11,943 nt of DNA, taken from an uncultured Actinomyces sp. (GTDB taxonomy: Bacteria > Actinomycetota > Actinomycetes > Actinomycetales > Actinomycetaceae). Positions within the stretch are counted from its first letter, which is position 1; each line of letters starts with the position of its first letter. Positions 1 through 8,637 of the stretch are shown one piece after another. The stretch is taken from positions 1-11,943 of the forward strand of contig USPB01000040.1 of NCBI GenBank assembly GCA_900556405.1, given 5' to 3'. The position numbers and the translations under genes are program-made. A model generated the notes under the pieces. The model was not told the DNA's origin and did no database searches. It saw only the letters and a list, made by a program, of their open reading frames with translations.

Positions 1-2917
1 CAAGCAGATCACCGACCTCATGCGCAAGCAGGCCGCCATGGAATACACGCGCCTGCAGGAGCCCGAGGACGGCAAGGAATACCGCGGCTACGGTTTCATC
101 AACGCGCTGACCACCATGCGCCGCGATCAGCCCCAGCCCACCGTGACGACCCTCCAGTACCGGGTCGGCAAGGGGGAATGGAAGGACCTGGATGGAGCGA
201 CCCTGCCCGCCGGCCCCGTCACCTTCTACACCGAGGCCAACGCACCGATCAGCCACCTGCACATGGATGTCGCCTCCCTGACCAGCGTCGACCGCGACGG
301 TTCGGGCAAGTACGGTGACTCAGCCGTCGGCGTGTCCGCTGAAAACGTTGACCTCTCCTCACTCCTGCCCGAGGGCACCGACTCCGTGACCGCGCGCGTC
401 CAGGTGAGCGCCACCGGCATCAACTTCGACCGCCAGGCCGACGACGACACGGGCCGCGAGGCCGTCTTCACCGTCTCGCGCGACCCGAACGCCGCGGCGC
501 AGCCGACGCCCGCGCCCGACACAACGCCCGCGCCCGCTGGCCCCGCCAAGGCTGGCATCACCGCCCCCGCGCGCGCCGCCGAGCAGCTGCCCGCCAACTA
601 CGCGGTCAACCTGCCCAAGGGCATCGATAACGCCACCTTCCAGCGCGCCGCGGCCCAGGCCTCGTTCCTGGGCGGCCTGGTCCTGTCCCAGTACCCGGCC
701 TTCGGCACGTTCTTCGTGCAGGCCGCCTCGCCCACCTTCTCGCCCGACCTGGGCGCCGCGCTCGTGAAGGAAGGCATCAGCTACGACTCGATCGGCCCGA
801 CCCGCCAGGCACCCGTCGGCGGCAACGAGGCCGTGGTCCCCGTCCCCTACGAGACCCGAGTCGCGGCGGACGCGGCGCTCGCGGCCGCACCCCACTCCGA
901 GGGCGCTCAGGGAGCTCAGAGCGATCAGGATGCGACCCTGACCCCTGACCCGCAGACGGGCAACGGATGGCACCTCCAGGCCCTGCACGCCCTTGAGGCG
1001 CAGGACGCGGACGTCATGCGTGCACCCGTGACGGTGGGCATCATGGACCAGTCCGTGGATGACACCGTGCCGGACCTGGCCGGACAGGTCGACTACGACA
1101 AGTCCGTGGCCTGCAACGTCAACGGCGTGCCCAACCGCGACCCCGACGCGTGGCGCTGGGACGACGCGACCCACGGCACGCACGTGGCCGGCTCGATCGC
1201 CGCGAAGCACGACGGCGTGGGCGTGGACGGCGTGAACCCGACCCTGCGCATCGCCGCGATCAACGTGGCCTCGCGCAACGGTGGTTTCTTCTACCCCGAG
1301 TACATCGCGTGCGGCTTCGTGTGGGCCGCCGACCACGGCATTTCCGTCACCAACGGCTCGTACTACGTCAACCCGTGGAAGTACTGGATGCCGAACGACC
1401 CCGAGCAGGCCGCCGGCCTGGAGGCCGTGCAGCGCGCAGTCGACTACGCGACCTCGAAGGATGTCATCAACGTGGTGGCCGCCGGCAACTGGACGACGGA
1501 CCTGGATAACCCGCCTGCCACCGACGATTCGTCGCCGGGCGACACCTGGGGCGCGTATGAGCGCGACGTGAAGGGCGGCGTCTACATGCCGTCGATGCTG
1601 CGCGGCACGCTCGCCGTGTCCGCCCTGCAGCTGCCCGAGGGCGCTGACCCCGCCACCGGTGTGCTCGAGCCGACGTCCTGGTCAAACTGGGGTGCGAACA
1701 GCATCGACTTCGCTGCCCCCGGCGCGAAGATTTACGCTCCGCTGACGAGCTGGTACGGCAAGGCCTACGGCAACCTGTACGGCACGTCGCAGGCGTCGCC
1801 CCTGGCGGCCGCCGTCATCGCGACGCTGCGCCAGGTCCACCCGGAGATGAACGCCGAGCAGATCATTGCCCTGGCGAAGAAGCAGGCGGGCGATCCGGCG
1901 AACTGGAACCGCCTGAAGCCCATGGAAGGCCACGAGTACCGGGGTGCGGGCCTGCCCAACGCCCTGGACGCGGTGCTCAAGGATCAGGCGAAGCCCGTCA
2001 TCGGTAGCGTCGAGTACTCGACGGATGGCACCACGTGGCAGCCGCTGGCGGGGGAGAGTGTCGCCGGGCGCGTCTCCATCCGCGTGACGGTGACCGGTCC
2101 GGTGACCTCGGCGCGACTCCTCGTCGGTGAGCGTGAGGTCGCGACCGGCGCGGGCAACGGCGCCTTCGAGGGTAACTCGGTGACGCTGCAGGCCGACGGC
2201 GTGGACGTCTCCCACCCGAATGGGACGGGACGCTTCGCGGGTGCCGCGACGGTCACGGTCGAGGCCATGGGCCGCAACAACGACGCCCGCGCCGACGACG
2301 ATGCGACCCTTCAGGTTCCCTTCACGGTCAGCCCCGACCAGGTCGGCCCCGACGAGGCCCGCTCGGGCCGCTGGGTCTCCGGCGCGTTTGGCTGGTGGTG
2401 GCGCTACGAGGACGGCACGTACCCGACCTCGACGCAGCTGCGCATTGACGGGGCGATCTACCGCTTCGACGCGCGCGGCTACATGGTGACCGGCTGGGTC
2501 AGCGAGGGAGGCCACTGGTTCTACTACGGTCCCTCCGGCGGCCAGGCTGCGGGCTGGGTGAAGGTGCATGGGACCTGGTACTACCTGGATCCCATCAGCG
2601 GAGAGATGGCCAGCGGGTGGACCAAGGTGCGCGACACCTGGTACTACCTGGCGTCCTCGGGTGCCATGCGCACCGGCTGGATGCGTGAGGGTTCCACCTG
2701 GTACTACCTGGCTGACTCCGGCGCGATGGCCACGGGCTGGGCGCGCGTCGGCTCATCCTGGTATTTCTTCGCCCCCTCCGGCGCGATGAGCATCGGCTGG
2801 GTGAAGGACGGCGGTTCCTGGTACTACCTGTCCTCCTCCGGGGCGATGGTGACCGGGGTGCGCTGGATTGACGGCACGCGCTACGTGTTCGATCAGTCGG
2901 GTCGCCTCCAGGAGTAG
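1..2917 (+). CDS. Secreted S8 (subtilisin-family) serine protease with C-terminal cell-wall-binding repeats; 5' end outside window
   Basis: The reading frame is open from the left edge (codons begin at base 2), so only the C-terminal 971 or so residues are seen. They align along their length with residues from about 480 of the protein encoded at 3217-7602. In order: the last helix of a first S8 domain (bases 2-130); an Ig-like module ending in a QADDD motif (to about 480); a Pro/Ala-rich linker; an I9-like propeptide (about 580-810); a complete second S8 domain (about 950-1985); another Ig-like module (about 2000-2330); and seven GW/WYYL repeats (2486-2914). Catalytic residues of the S8 domain are visible: Asp codon at 1046 (MDQSVDD), His at 1172 (THGTHVAG), oxyanion Asn at 1487 (AAGNW), Ser at 1787 (GTSQASP). 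The DQS after the Asp replaces the usual D-T/S-G. Expected to be exported and wall-bound; there is no LPXTG sorting signal. The ATG at base 20 is internal, not the start. Confidence 0.93.
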   Translation, partial: KQITDLMRKQAAMEYTRLQEPEDGKEYRGYGFINALTTMRRDQPQPTVTTLQYRVGKGEWKDLDGATLPAGPVTFYTEANAPISHLHMDVASLTSVDRDGSGKYGDSAVGVSAENVDLSSLLPEGTDSVTARVQVSATGINFDRQADDDTGREAVFTVSRDPNAAAQPTPAPDTTPAPAGPAKAGITAPARAAEQLPANYAVNLPKGIDNATFQRAAAQASFLGGLVLSQYPAFGTFFVQAASPTFSPDLGAALVKEGISYDSIGPTRQAPVGGNEAVVPVPYETRVAADAALAAAPHSEGAQGAQSDQDATLTPDPQTGNGWHLQALHALEAQDADVMRAPVTVGIMDQSVDDTVPDLAGQVDYDKSVACNVNGVPNRDPDAWRWDDATHGTHVAGSIAAKHDGVGVDGVNPTLRIAAINVASRNGGFFYPEYIACGFVWAADHGISVTNGSYYVNPWKYWMPNDPEQAAGLEAVQRAVDYATSKDVINVVAAGNWTTDLDNPPATDDSSPGDTWGAYERDVKGGVYMPSMLRGTLAVSALQLPEGADPATGVLEPTSWSNWGANSIDFAAPGAKIYAPLTSWYGKAYGNLYGTSQASPLAAAVIATLRQVHPEMNAEQIIALAKKQAGDPANWNRLKPMEGHEYRGAGLPNALDAVLKDQAKPVIGSVEYSTDGTTWQPLAGESVAGRVSIRVTVTGPVTSARLLVGEREVATGAGNGAFEGNSVTLQADGVDVSHPNGTGRFAGAATVTVEAMGRNNDARADDDATLQVPFTVSPDQVGPDEARSGRWVSGAFGWWWRYEDGTYPTSTQLRIDGAIYRFDARGYMVTGWVSEGGHWFYYGPSGGQAAGWVKVHGTWYYLDPISGEMASGWTKVRDTWYYLASSGAMRTGWMREGSTWYYLADSGAMATGWARVGSSWYFFAPSGAMSIGWVKDGGSWYYLSSSGAMVTGVRWIDGTRYVFDQSGRLQE
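2486..2914 (+). repeat. Seven cell-wall-binding (CW_binding_1/choline-binding-like) repeats, C terminus of the first protease
   Basis: These are tandem units of about 20 residues with the pattern GWxxxxGxWYYLxxSGAMxT. The first is introduced by a degenerate segment (YRFDARGYM) and the last closes with TRYVFDQSGRLQE. The family binds wall-linked carbohydrates such as choline-teichoic acids or glucans in other Gram-positive bacteria. The ligand in this organism cannot be told from sequence. Confidence 0.88.
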
Positions 2918-2956
2918 GCGTCACGAGGCCGGGGTTTCTTCTCCGGTTGAGGTGGT

Positions 2957-2992
2957 GAGGGGCCGCGCACGATTCTTCGTGCGCGGCCCCTC
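2957..2992 (+). terminator. Perfect GC-rich hairpin after the first protease gene
   Basis: A 16-bp perfect stem (2957-2972 pairing with 2977-2992) encloses a 4-nt loop (TTCT), 39 bp after the stop codon. There is no U-tract, as is common for actinobacterial terminators. Nearly the same hairpin follows the paralogue at 7644-7677. Confidence 0.75.
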
Positions 2993-3153
2993 GTGCGTTG
3001 CGCGCGGGGATGACGCGTTCGAGGAGTGGGTGGCCTGCGCGGTAGGTGCGTGGCCTCGTATGAGAGGGGCTTTTCGCGGGGTTGGCGACTGCGCCGTTGT
3101 CCTTGTATTTCGGCGGGATTTTTCAAGTGAATGTGGCCGGTGACAAACATGCT

Positions 3154-3214
3154 GATAATTGTTTTTGCGCGCACAAAGATGTGTGCGTGACAGTGACAAG
3201 TGAAAGATGAGGAA
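3154..3214 (+). promoter_or_regulatory. Possible -10 element, leader dyad and ribosome binding site of the second protease gene
   Basis: GATAAT at 3154-3159 matches five of six -10 positions, but no good -35 box lies 16-18 bp upstream, so the promoter call is weak. The presumed leader carries a 6-bp inverted repeat (CGCACA 3170-3175, TGTGCG 3182-3187) that could be an operator or a 5' hairpin. GAGGAA at 3209-3214 just before the ATG at 3217 is a fair Shine-Dalgarno sequence. The rest of the 2993-3153 gap shows nothing recognisable. Confidence 0.35.
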
Positions 3215-3216
3215 CC

Positions 3217-6200
3217 ATGCGCCGCACCGTTGCACGCATCGGCATCGCCACCCTCGTAGCCTTCGCGATGGGAACAGTGACGATACCCCCACCCACTCGA
3301 GCCGATGATCCTCCCGTCGGCATCATCGCGCCCGCCAGGGCGAGCGCCATCTACATGAACTATGCCATCAACCTGAGTGACGTCGGCACGGATGCCATGA
3401 ATCGGGCCGTCGCCCGCTTGCCGTATCATCAGGCCGCGATTCTGGCTGGCTACCCACGTTATGGCACGTTCTTCGCGCAGAGTAATTCGCCGACGTTCGC
3501 GCAGGACCTGGCGCAGGATCTGGCCCGCGAAGGCGTCGGCGTCCACTCGATTGGTCCGACGCGCACGCAGGAGCTACCCGAGTCGGATCGCATGGAGCTG
3601 CCACCCGAGGGCTTTGACCCCGATGCGGAGCCCACCCCCGAATCGGGCAGCCAGAGCGGTCCTCAGAGCGGTGACGAACCGGGAACGGTAGCCGCCGAGA
3701 ATATGGCCACGTTGGATGAGGACATTGCGCCCACGGGAGGGGCGTACGAACAGCTGACGAACTGGGGGAGCGTCGCCATGCAGGCGGCCGAGGCCGCCGC
3801 GGTGGCGGTTCCGCATGCTCCCGTCGTTGTGGGCGTTATCGACACGGGTGTGGATGATCGCCATCCCGACATGATAGGGCGCGTGGATTCGCATCATTCG
3901 GTGTCGTGTGCGTGGAATGGCATGCCTAACCAGGAGTATGGCGCGTGGAAGGACTATGACTCTCACGGCACGATGGTCGCCGGCATTATTGCCGCTAACC
4001 ACAATGGTTACGGTATTGACGGCATCGCTCCCGATTCGACGATCGTGTCGATCAAGGCCGCTGACGCCCAGCGCCACACCTATCCGGAGGCGTTGGCGTG
4101 CGCGTTCACGTGGGCCGTTAATCACGGCGTGGATATCGTGAACAATTCGTATGTGATGGGCCCGTGGCGCTACTGGGATGCGTCGGACCCTGAGCAGGCG
4201 GCGGGTTTGGAGGCGGCGACGCGCGCGATTACGTTCGCTCGTAGTCAGGGGGTCGCGATTTTTGCGGCTGCTGCCAACGACGATGCGGACAATGATTACC
4301 CGGCGGGCCAGGATCTTCCCCGCGATGGTGCGGATCTGGCGTCGACGCGCGGGAAGCGCGGCGTGATGGTCCCCCAGATGATTGAGGGGGTCAATCAGGT
4401 CAGTGCGGTCGCCCGCCAGGGGGTGGTGTCGGAAGGCATGCGCGAGGTGTACTTGCGTGCCGACTTCTCGAACTACGGGAAGAGCATTGATTTCGCCGCG
4501 CCGGGTGACGATATTGAATCGACGGTCCCCAATGACGTGATGCCGGCGCACTACGCCAACGGCGGCGGAACGTCTTTCGCTTCTCCGCACGCGGTGGGTG
4601 TCGCCGCGCTCATCAAGTCGGTGCATCCGACGATGACGGGTGATCAGATCGTGGACCTGATGCGTAAGCAGGCGGCGATGAACTACGACCGGTTGTCCGC
4701 GCCGAAGGATGGCAAGGAGTATCGCGGCTATGGGTTCCCGGACGCGTTGGACGCGGTGCTGCGCGACCAGCCTCGGCCCTCGATCATGATGGTGAACTAC
4801 CGTGTCGCCGGCGGCAGCTGGACGAGCGTGGACGGCGCGGTTCTGCCCGCGGGCCCGGTGGATATTCAGACTGTGGTGACCTCTCCGGTGACGAATGTGC
4901 ACCTGGATGTTGCGGGGCTGGCCAGCGTGGACCGCGCGGGGTCGGGACAATTCCTCGACGATGCGTTGACGGTGACGCTGGAGGGCGTGGACCTGTCCTC
5001 CCTGATACCCGAGGGCGAGGCCTGGGTTCGCGCCCGCGTCCAGGTCAGCGCGAGCGGCAATAACGCTGATCCGCGCGCCGACGATGACGAGTTCCACGAA
5101 GCGACGTTCACGGTGGCGCGTGACCCGTCGGCGGTGCCTACGCCGCAGGAGCCGGATCCGGGTGCGGAGCCGAGTCCCGGGGAGCCTGTCCTGCCTGGGA
5201 TCACGTCACCTGAGCGCACGAGCGCTCAGCTGCCCGCCAACTACGCGGTCAACTTGGCGCAGGGCACGGATCACGCGACCTTCCAGCGGGCTCTCGCCCG
5301 GGCCTCGAACCTGAAGGGCCTGGCGCTGGGCCAGTACCCCGAGTTTGGTACGTTCTTCGTGCAGTCGGCGTCCCCGACGTTCGCCTTCGATTTGGGCGAG
5401 GCCCTGGCCGGCGAGGGGATCCGGTTTGACTCGATCGGCCCGACTCGCGAGGTGCCGGTCGGCGGCAACGAGGCCATGGTTCCTCTCGATTACGAGGCGC
5501 GCGTGGCTGCGAACGAGGCGGTGGCCGCTGCGCCGGGCAGTACGGGTGCGCTGGGGGTGACCTCGGTTGAGGACGCCGCGGCGGCCTCGAGCGACCAGGC
5601 GGACGCGGGGTGGAAGCCCGACCCGCAGACGGGGAACGGGTGGCACCTGCAGGCGCTTGGGGCTCTGGAGGCTCAGAGCGTGGATGTCATGCGTGGAGAT
5701 GTGACGGTTGGCATCCTCGACCAGGGGGTGGACGACACTATCGCCGACTTGGCGGGCCAGGTGGATCCCGACAAGTCCGTGTCCTGCTCGTTTAACGGCA
5801 TTGCGAGCCGCGACCCGTCGGCGTGGAGGCGCACGACGTCCACGCACGGTACTGCCGTGGCCGGGGCGATAGCCGCCAAGCACGACGGGCACGGCACCGA
5901 CGGGGTGAATCCGACGCTGCGCATTGCCGCAATCAATGTGGCCTCCGCGAACGGCGGCTATTTCTACCCGGAGTACGTGGTGTGTGGTTTCGCGTGGGCC
6001 GCGAACCACGGTATTTCGGTGACGAATAGTTCGTTCCGCCTCGACCCGTGGATGTACTGGCTTCCCCGCGATGGTGAGCAGGCGGCCGGCCTCGAGTCGG
6101 TGCGCCGCGCTATCAACTATGCGGCCTCCCACGATGTCATCAACGTGGTGGCGGCAGGAAACAACGGGTTTGACCTGGATAACCCGCCGTCGCTGGATGA

Positions 6201-7602
6201 CCAGTCGCCCAACGACACGTGGAAGCCGCAGGAACGTCGAGTCTACGGGGGCGTGCTCGCGCCCGCCATGCTCGACAACGTCGTCCCCGTGTCTGGCCTG
6301 GCTCGCACCCAGGGCGCGGATGGGAAGGCGGGTGCGCTGGAGCGGGCCTCGTGGTCGAACTGGGGCGCACGCACCGTCGCTTTCACCGCGCCCGGGCAAG
6401 ACATTTATGCTCCCATGCCCTCGTGGGCGGGGGACGCGAACGCGATGACGAGCGGCACGTCGATGGCATCACCCCTGGTGGCTGGCGTGCTCGCAACCCT
6501 GCGCCAGGTGCACCCGGACATGAACGCCTCGCAGATTCTCGAACTGGCACGCAAGCAGGCCAGTGATCCCGCGAACTGGGATCGCCTGGTGGCCCCCGAC
6601 GAGAACCACGAGTACCGCGGTGCCGGCATGCCCAGCGCCCTCGACGCCGTCTTGAAGGATCAGCCTCGTCCCACGATCGGGCAGGTCGAGTATTCGTCCG
6701 ATGGCGCGACGTGGAGCGCGCTCGCGGGGGCGAGCGTCTCCGGGCGCGTGTCCGTGCGCGTGCGGGTGAGTGGTCCTGTGACGTCGGCGCGCCTGGCGGT
6801 GGATGGGCGCGAGGTCGCGTCCGCGTCGGGCAGTGGTGCGTTCACGGGGGACGACCTCGTGCTGCGCGCTGACGGAGTGGACGTGTCCGCTTCGGGTGGC
6901 CCGACCCCGGTGACGGGGTCCCTGGTTGCCTCTGTTGAGGCGCAGGGGCGCAACAGTGACGCGCGCGCCGACGATGATGCGTCGGCGAGCGTGACGTTCA
7001 CCGTGACCGCCGATCCGGGAGGCGCCGACGAGGCCGGGGACGGCCAGTGGATGACGAATCCGCTGGGCAGGTGGTGGCGTCGCGCCGACGGCACGTACCC
7101 CGCCTCGACGTCGTTGCGCATCAACGGGTCCGTGTATCGTTTCGACGCCCACGGGTACGTGGTGACCGGCTGGTTCGCTGAGGGGGGCCACTGGTACTAC
7201 TACACGCCCCCGACGGGGGAGCAAGCCTACGGGTGGGTGCGCGTGCACGGCTCCTGGTACTACCTGGATCCCACCAGTGGGGCGGCGAGCATCGGCTGGG
7301 TGCGTGTCGGCGGCACGTGGTTCTACTTCTCGTCGTCGGGTGCTATGCGCACCGGGTGGCTGCGCGAGGGGCCCTCGTGGTACTACCTGGACCCGTCCAG
7401 TGGGGCCATGAAGACGGGGTGGCTGCGTGAGGGGTCGTCCTGGTATTACCTGGATCCGTCCAGCGGTGCGATGCGCGTTGGTTGGCTGCGTGAGGGCGAC
7501 TCGTGGTACTACCTGTCGTCGTCGGGCGTCATGGTGACGGGGACTCGTTGGATTGACGGCAAGCGCTACGTGTTTGATGCGCGTGGGCGTTTGAGGCAGT
7601 GA
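3217..7602 (+). CDS. Double-headed secreted S8 serine protease with two propeptides and C-terminal cell-wall-binding repeats (1461 aa)
   Basis: The start has an RR-containing signal peptide (residues 1 to about 31, hydrophobic IGIATLVAFAM, possible cleavage after TRA). Domains in order: I9-like propeptide about 47-115; acidic/Pro linker; S8 domain 1 about 200-520; Ig-like module about 520-640; linker; I9-like propeptide about 669-745; S8 domain 2 about 805-1150; Ig-like module about 1150-1275; wall-binding repeats about 1280-1461. Domain 1 shows D209 (VIDTGVDD), H250 (SHGTMVAG), N354 (AAAANDD), S453 (GTSFASPH). Domain 2 shows D835 (LDQGVDD), H877 (THGTAVAG), N982 (AAGNN), S1082 (GTSMASP). Both triads look complete, so both domains could be active. 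The protein should be exported by Sec or Tat and held on the wall by its C-terminal repeats. It is a tandem paralogue of the upstream protease. Physiological substrates are unknown; host proteins, peptides or surface proteins are all possible. Confidence 0.95.
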   Translation: MRRTVARIGIATLVAFAMGTVTIPPPTRADDPPVGIIAPARASAIYMNYAINLSDVGTDAMNRAVARLPYHQAAILAGYPRYGTFFAQSNSPTFAQDLAQDLAREGVGVHSIGPTRTQELPESDRMELPPEGFDPDAEPTPESGSQSGPQSGDEPGTVAAENMATLDEDIAPTGGAYEQLTNWGSVAMQAAEAAAVAVPHAPVVVGVIDTGVDDRHPDMIGRVDSHHSVSCAWNGMPNQEYGAWKDYDSHGTMVAGIIAANHNGYGIDGIAPDSTIVSIKAADAQRHTYPEALACAFTWAVNHGVDIVNNSYVMGPWRYWDASDPEQAAGLEAATRAITFARSQGVAIFAAAANDDADNDYPAGQDLPRDGADLASTRGKRGVMVPQMIEGVNQVSAVARQGVVSEGMREVYLRADFSNYGKSIDFAAPGDDIESTVPNDVMPAHYANGGGTSFASPHAVGVAALIKSVHPTMTGDQIVDLMRKQAAMNYDRLSAPKDGKEYRGYGFPDALDAVLRDQPRPSIMMVNYRVAGGSWTSVDGAVLPAGPVDIQTVVTSPVTNVHLDVAGLASVDRAGSGQFLDDALTVTLEGVDLSSLIPEGEAWVRARVQVSASGNNADPRADDDEFHEATFTVARDPSAVPTPQEPDPGAEPSPGEPVLPGITSPERTSAQLPANYAVNLAQGTDHATFQRALARASNLKGLALGQYPEFGTFFVQSASPTFAFDLGEALAGEGIRFDSIGPTREVPVGGNEAMVPLDYEARVAANEAVAAAPGSTGALGVTSVEDAAAASSDQADAGWKPDPQTGNGWHLQALGALEAQSVDVMRGDVTVGILDQGVDDTIADLAGQVDPDKSVSCSFNGIASRDPSAWRRTTSTHGTAVAGAIAAKHDGHGTDGVNPTLRIAAINVASANGGYFYPEYVVCGFAWAANHGISVTNSSFRLDPWMYWLPRDGEQAAGLESVRRAINYAASHDVINVVAAGNNGFDLDNPPSLDDQSPNDTWKPQERRVYGGVLAPAMLDNVVPVSGLARTQGADGKAGALERASWSNWGARTVAFTAPGQDIYAPMPSWAGDANAMTSGTSMASPLVAGVLATLRQVHPDMNASQILELARKQASDPANWDRLVAPDENHEYRGAGMPSALDAVLKDQPRPTIGQVEYSSDGATWSALAGASVSGRVSVRVRVSGPVTSARLAVDGREVASASGSGAFTGDDLVLRADGVDVSASGGPTPVTGSLVASVEAQGRNSDARADDDASASVTFTVTADPGGADEAGDGQWMTNPLGRWWRRADGTYPASTSLRINGSVYRFDAHGYVVTGWFAEGGHWYYYTPPTGEQAYGWVRVHGSWYYLDPTSGAASIGWVRVGGTWFYFSSSGAMRTGWLREGPSWYYLDPSSGAMKTGWLREGSSWYYLDPSSGAMRVGWLREGDSWYYLSSSGVMVTGTRWIDGKRYVFDARGRLRQ
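7162..7599 (+). repeat. Seven cell-wall-binding repeats, C terminus of the second protease
   Basis: Units of 20-22 residues follow the pattern GWxREGxSWYYLDPSSGAMxT and end with KRYVFDARGRLRQ. Units 4 and 5 (TGWLREGPSWYYLDPSSGAM and TGWLREGSSWYYLDPSSGAM) are almost identical in protein but differ at several synonymous bases. The expansion is therefore not brand new, or the protein sequence is under selection. Confidence 0.88.
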
Positions 7603-7643
7603 TCCGGGTGTGCTTCGTGGCGGCACCATGTCGTTGAGGGGCC

Positions 7644-7677
7644 CGGGGCCGCGCACGATTGCTCGTGCGCGGCCCCG
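7644..7677 (+). terminator. Perfect GC-rich hairpin between the second protease gene and the convergent minus-strand gene
   Basis: A 15-bp perfect stem (7644-7658 with 7663-7677) has a 4-nt loop (TTGC). It lies 42 bp past the protease stop and about 45 bp from the stop of the convergent gene at 7723, so it may terminate both. The inner arms match those of the hairpin at 2957-2992 exactly; only two loop bases differ. Confidence 0.75.
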
Positions 7678-7722
7678 CTGCGTCGCGTCCTGTGCGCGCG
7701 GTGTGTGTGACCTGGTGACGGT

Positions 7723-8637
7723 TTAGTGGCCTTGTTTTTCTTCCCAGGTGTCGGTGTTTGAGACGATGAGGTGGTTGAGGGGGAAGGGGCCTGTTGTTTC
7801 TGTGGTGGTGACCAGGCCGTTGATGGTTTGGGTTTCTCCGGTGAAGGGGTTGGTGGCCGTACCGGCCCAGGTGGTGGTCAGGGTGATGGTGCGGGTGGCG
7901 TTGGGGTAGGGTCCGTCGAAGCGTGAGCGCCAGCCGTTGGGTGGGGTGTAGTAGTGGCGGATCAGCCTGGGGTCCTTGTTGGGGTTCATGCCCTTCTCGA
8001 AAGCCATTCCTTGGTAGGCGGTGATGGTGTGCGGGGTGCCGTCACCCCAGTCCCATTCGTAATTGGTGGCTTTGAAGGTCACTGTGACCTCGCGGCCGAA
8101 GAGGGTAACCGTGTGGGTTTGGGTCGGGTTGGTGACTGAGACGAGCGTGGGAATGTACTTGTTCGTGTACGAGACGTTCTTGGGCCGCTTGTAGATCCCT
8201 GCGCCATCCGCGTGAATGGTGGCAGCAGCGTGACGCAGAATCTTCTGGGTTGAAGGAGGATCTGATGGCGTTTCTGCGGACGGAGGAGGATCGTCGCATC
8301 TCCAGTAGGTTGGGAACATCATATGACCCGAATCGTAGGAAACTGGGTGTTCACAATGGTAGCCAAACGCAAAGTCCAAAACGCTGTTCGTAGTCGTTGG
8401 TTCAGTCGCTCGAGGTGAACCCGTGTCATCTTCTGATGGTCGAGAGGGGCTTCCTACTGTGCCAGGATTATCTTCGTTCTCGTCCTCCCACATATCAGTG
8501 TTGACATCCCTATCGATTCCGTTGGCGTCAAAACCCGAACTTGGTGCGAGGGCTATCGCAGGTAGGCAATTTAAAATTAGTAAAGAAGATGAAGTGGAGG
8601 TGATTGCTAGGAAAATACGTAATTTATTCGTCATCAT
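7723..8637 (-). CDS. Secreted protein with PKD-like motif, function unknown (304 aa)
   Basis: The N terminus is a signal peptide (KLRIF, then a hydrophobic stretch to about residue 31, cleavage probable at AIALA). An acidic/Ser/Pro-rich region (about 40-130) follows, with two cysteines (94 and 113) that could form a disulphide. The C-terminal half (about 160-300) is Thr/Val-rich beta-type sequence with YEWDWGDGTP at 194-203, the signature of PKD-like folds, and HYYTPPNGW further on. No catalytic motif is seen. The start overlaps the end of the upstream gene by 14 bp (11 bp if the second ATG of the MM pair is used). AAGGAAG lies about 11 nt before the first ATG, so the two genes are probably cotranscribed and translationally coupled. 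It is probably an extracellular partner of the membrane-anchored neighbour. The DNA for the N-terminal half is clearly lower in GC than that for the C-terminal half. Confidence 0.85.
   Translation of the reverse strand: MMTNKLRIFLAITSTSSSLLILNCLPAIALAPSSGFDANGIDRDVNTDMWEDENEDNPGTVGSPSRPSEDDTGSPRATEPTTTNSVLDFAFGYHCEHPVSYDSGHMMFPTYWRCDDPPPSAETPSDPPSTQKILRHAAATIHADGAGIYKRPKNVSYTNKYIPTLVSVTNPTQTHTVTLFGREVTVTFKATNYEWDWGDGTPHTITAYQGMAFEKGMNPNKDPRLIRHYYTPPNGWRSRFDGPYPNATRTITLTTTWAGTATNPFTGETQTINGLVTTTETTGPFPLNHLIVSNTDTWEEKQGH

Noticed and set aside
1682..2569. Minus-strand open frame of 295 codons opposite the first protease
   Set aside because: Same reason: low-complexity Arg/Ala/Gly sequence opposite a real gene.
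3139..3159. GTGACA followed by GATAAT as a -35/-10 pair
   Set aside because: The spacing is only about 8 bp, far too short for a sigma-70-type promoter.
3574..5097. Long minus-strand open frame of 507 codons opposite the second protease
   Set aside because: It is antisense to a clear S8 protease, is Arg/His-rich, and has no family resemblance; long antisense frames are normal at this GC.
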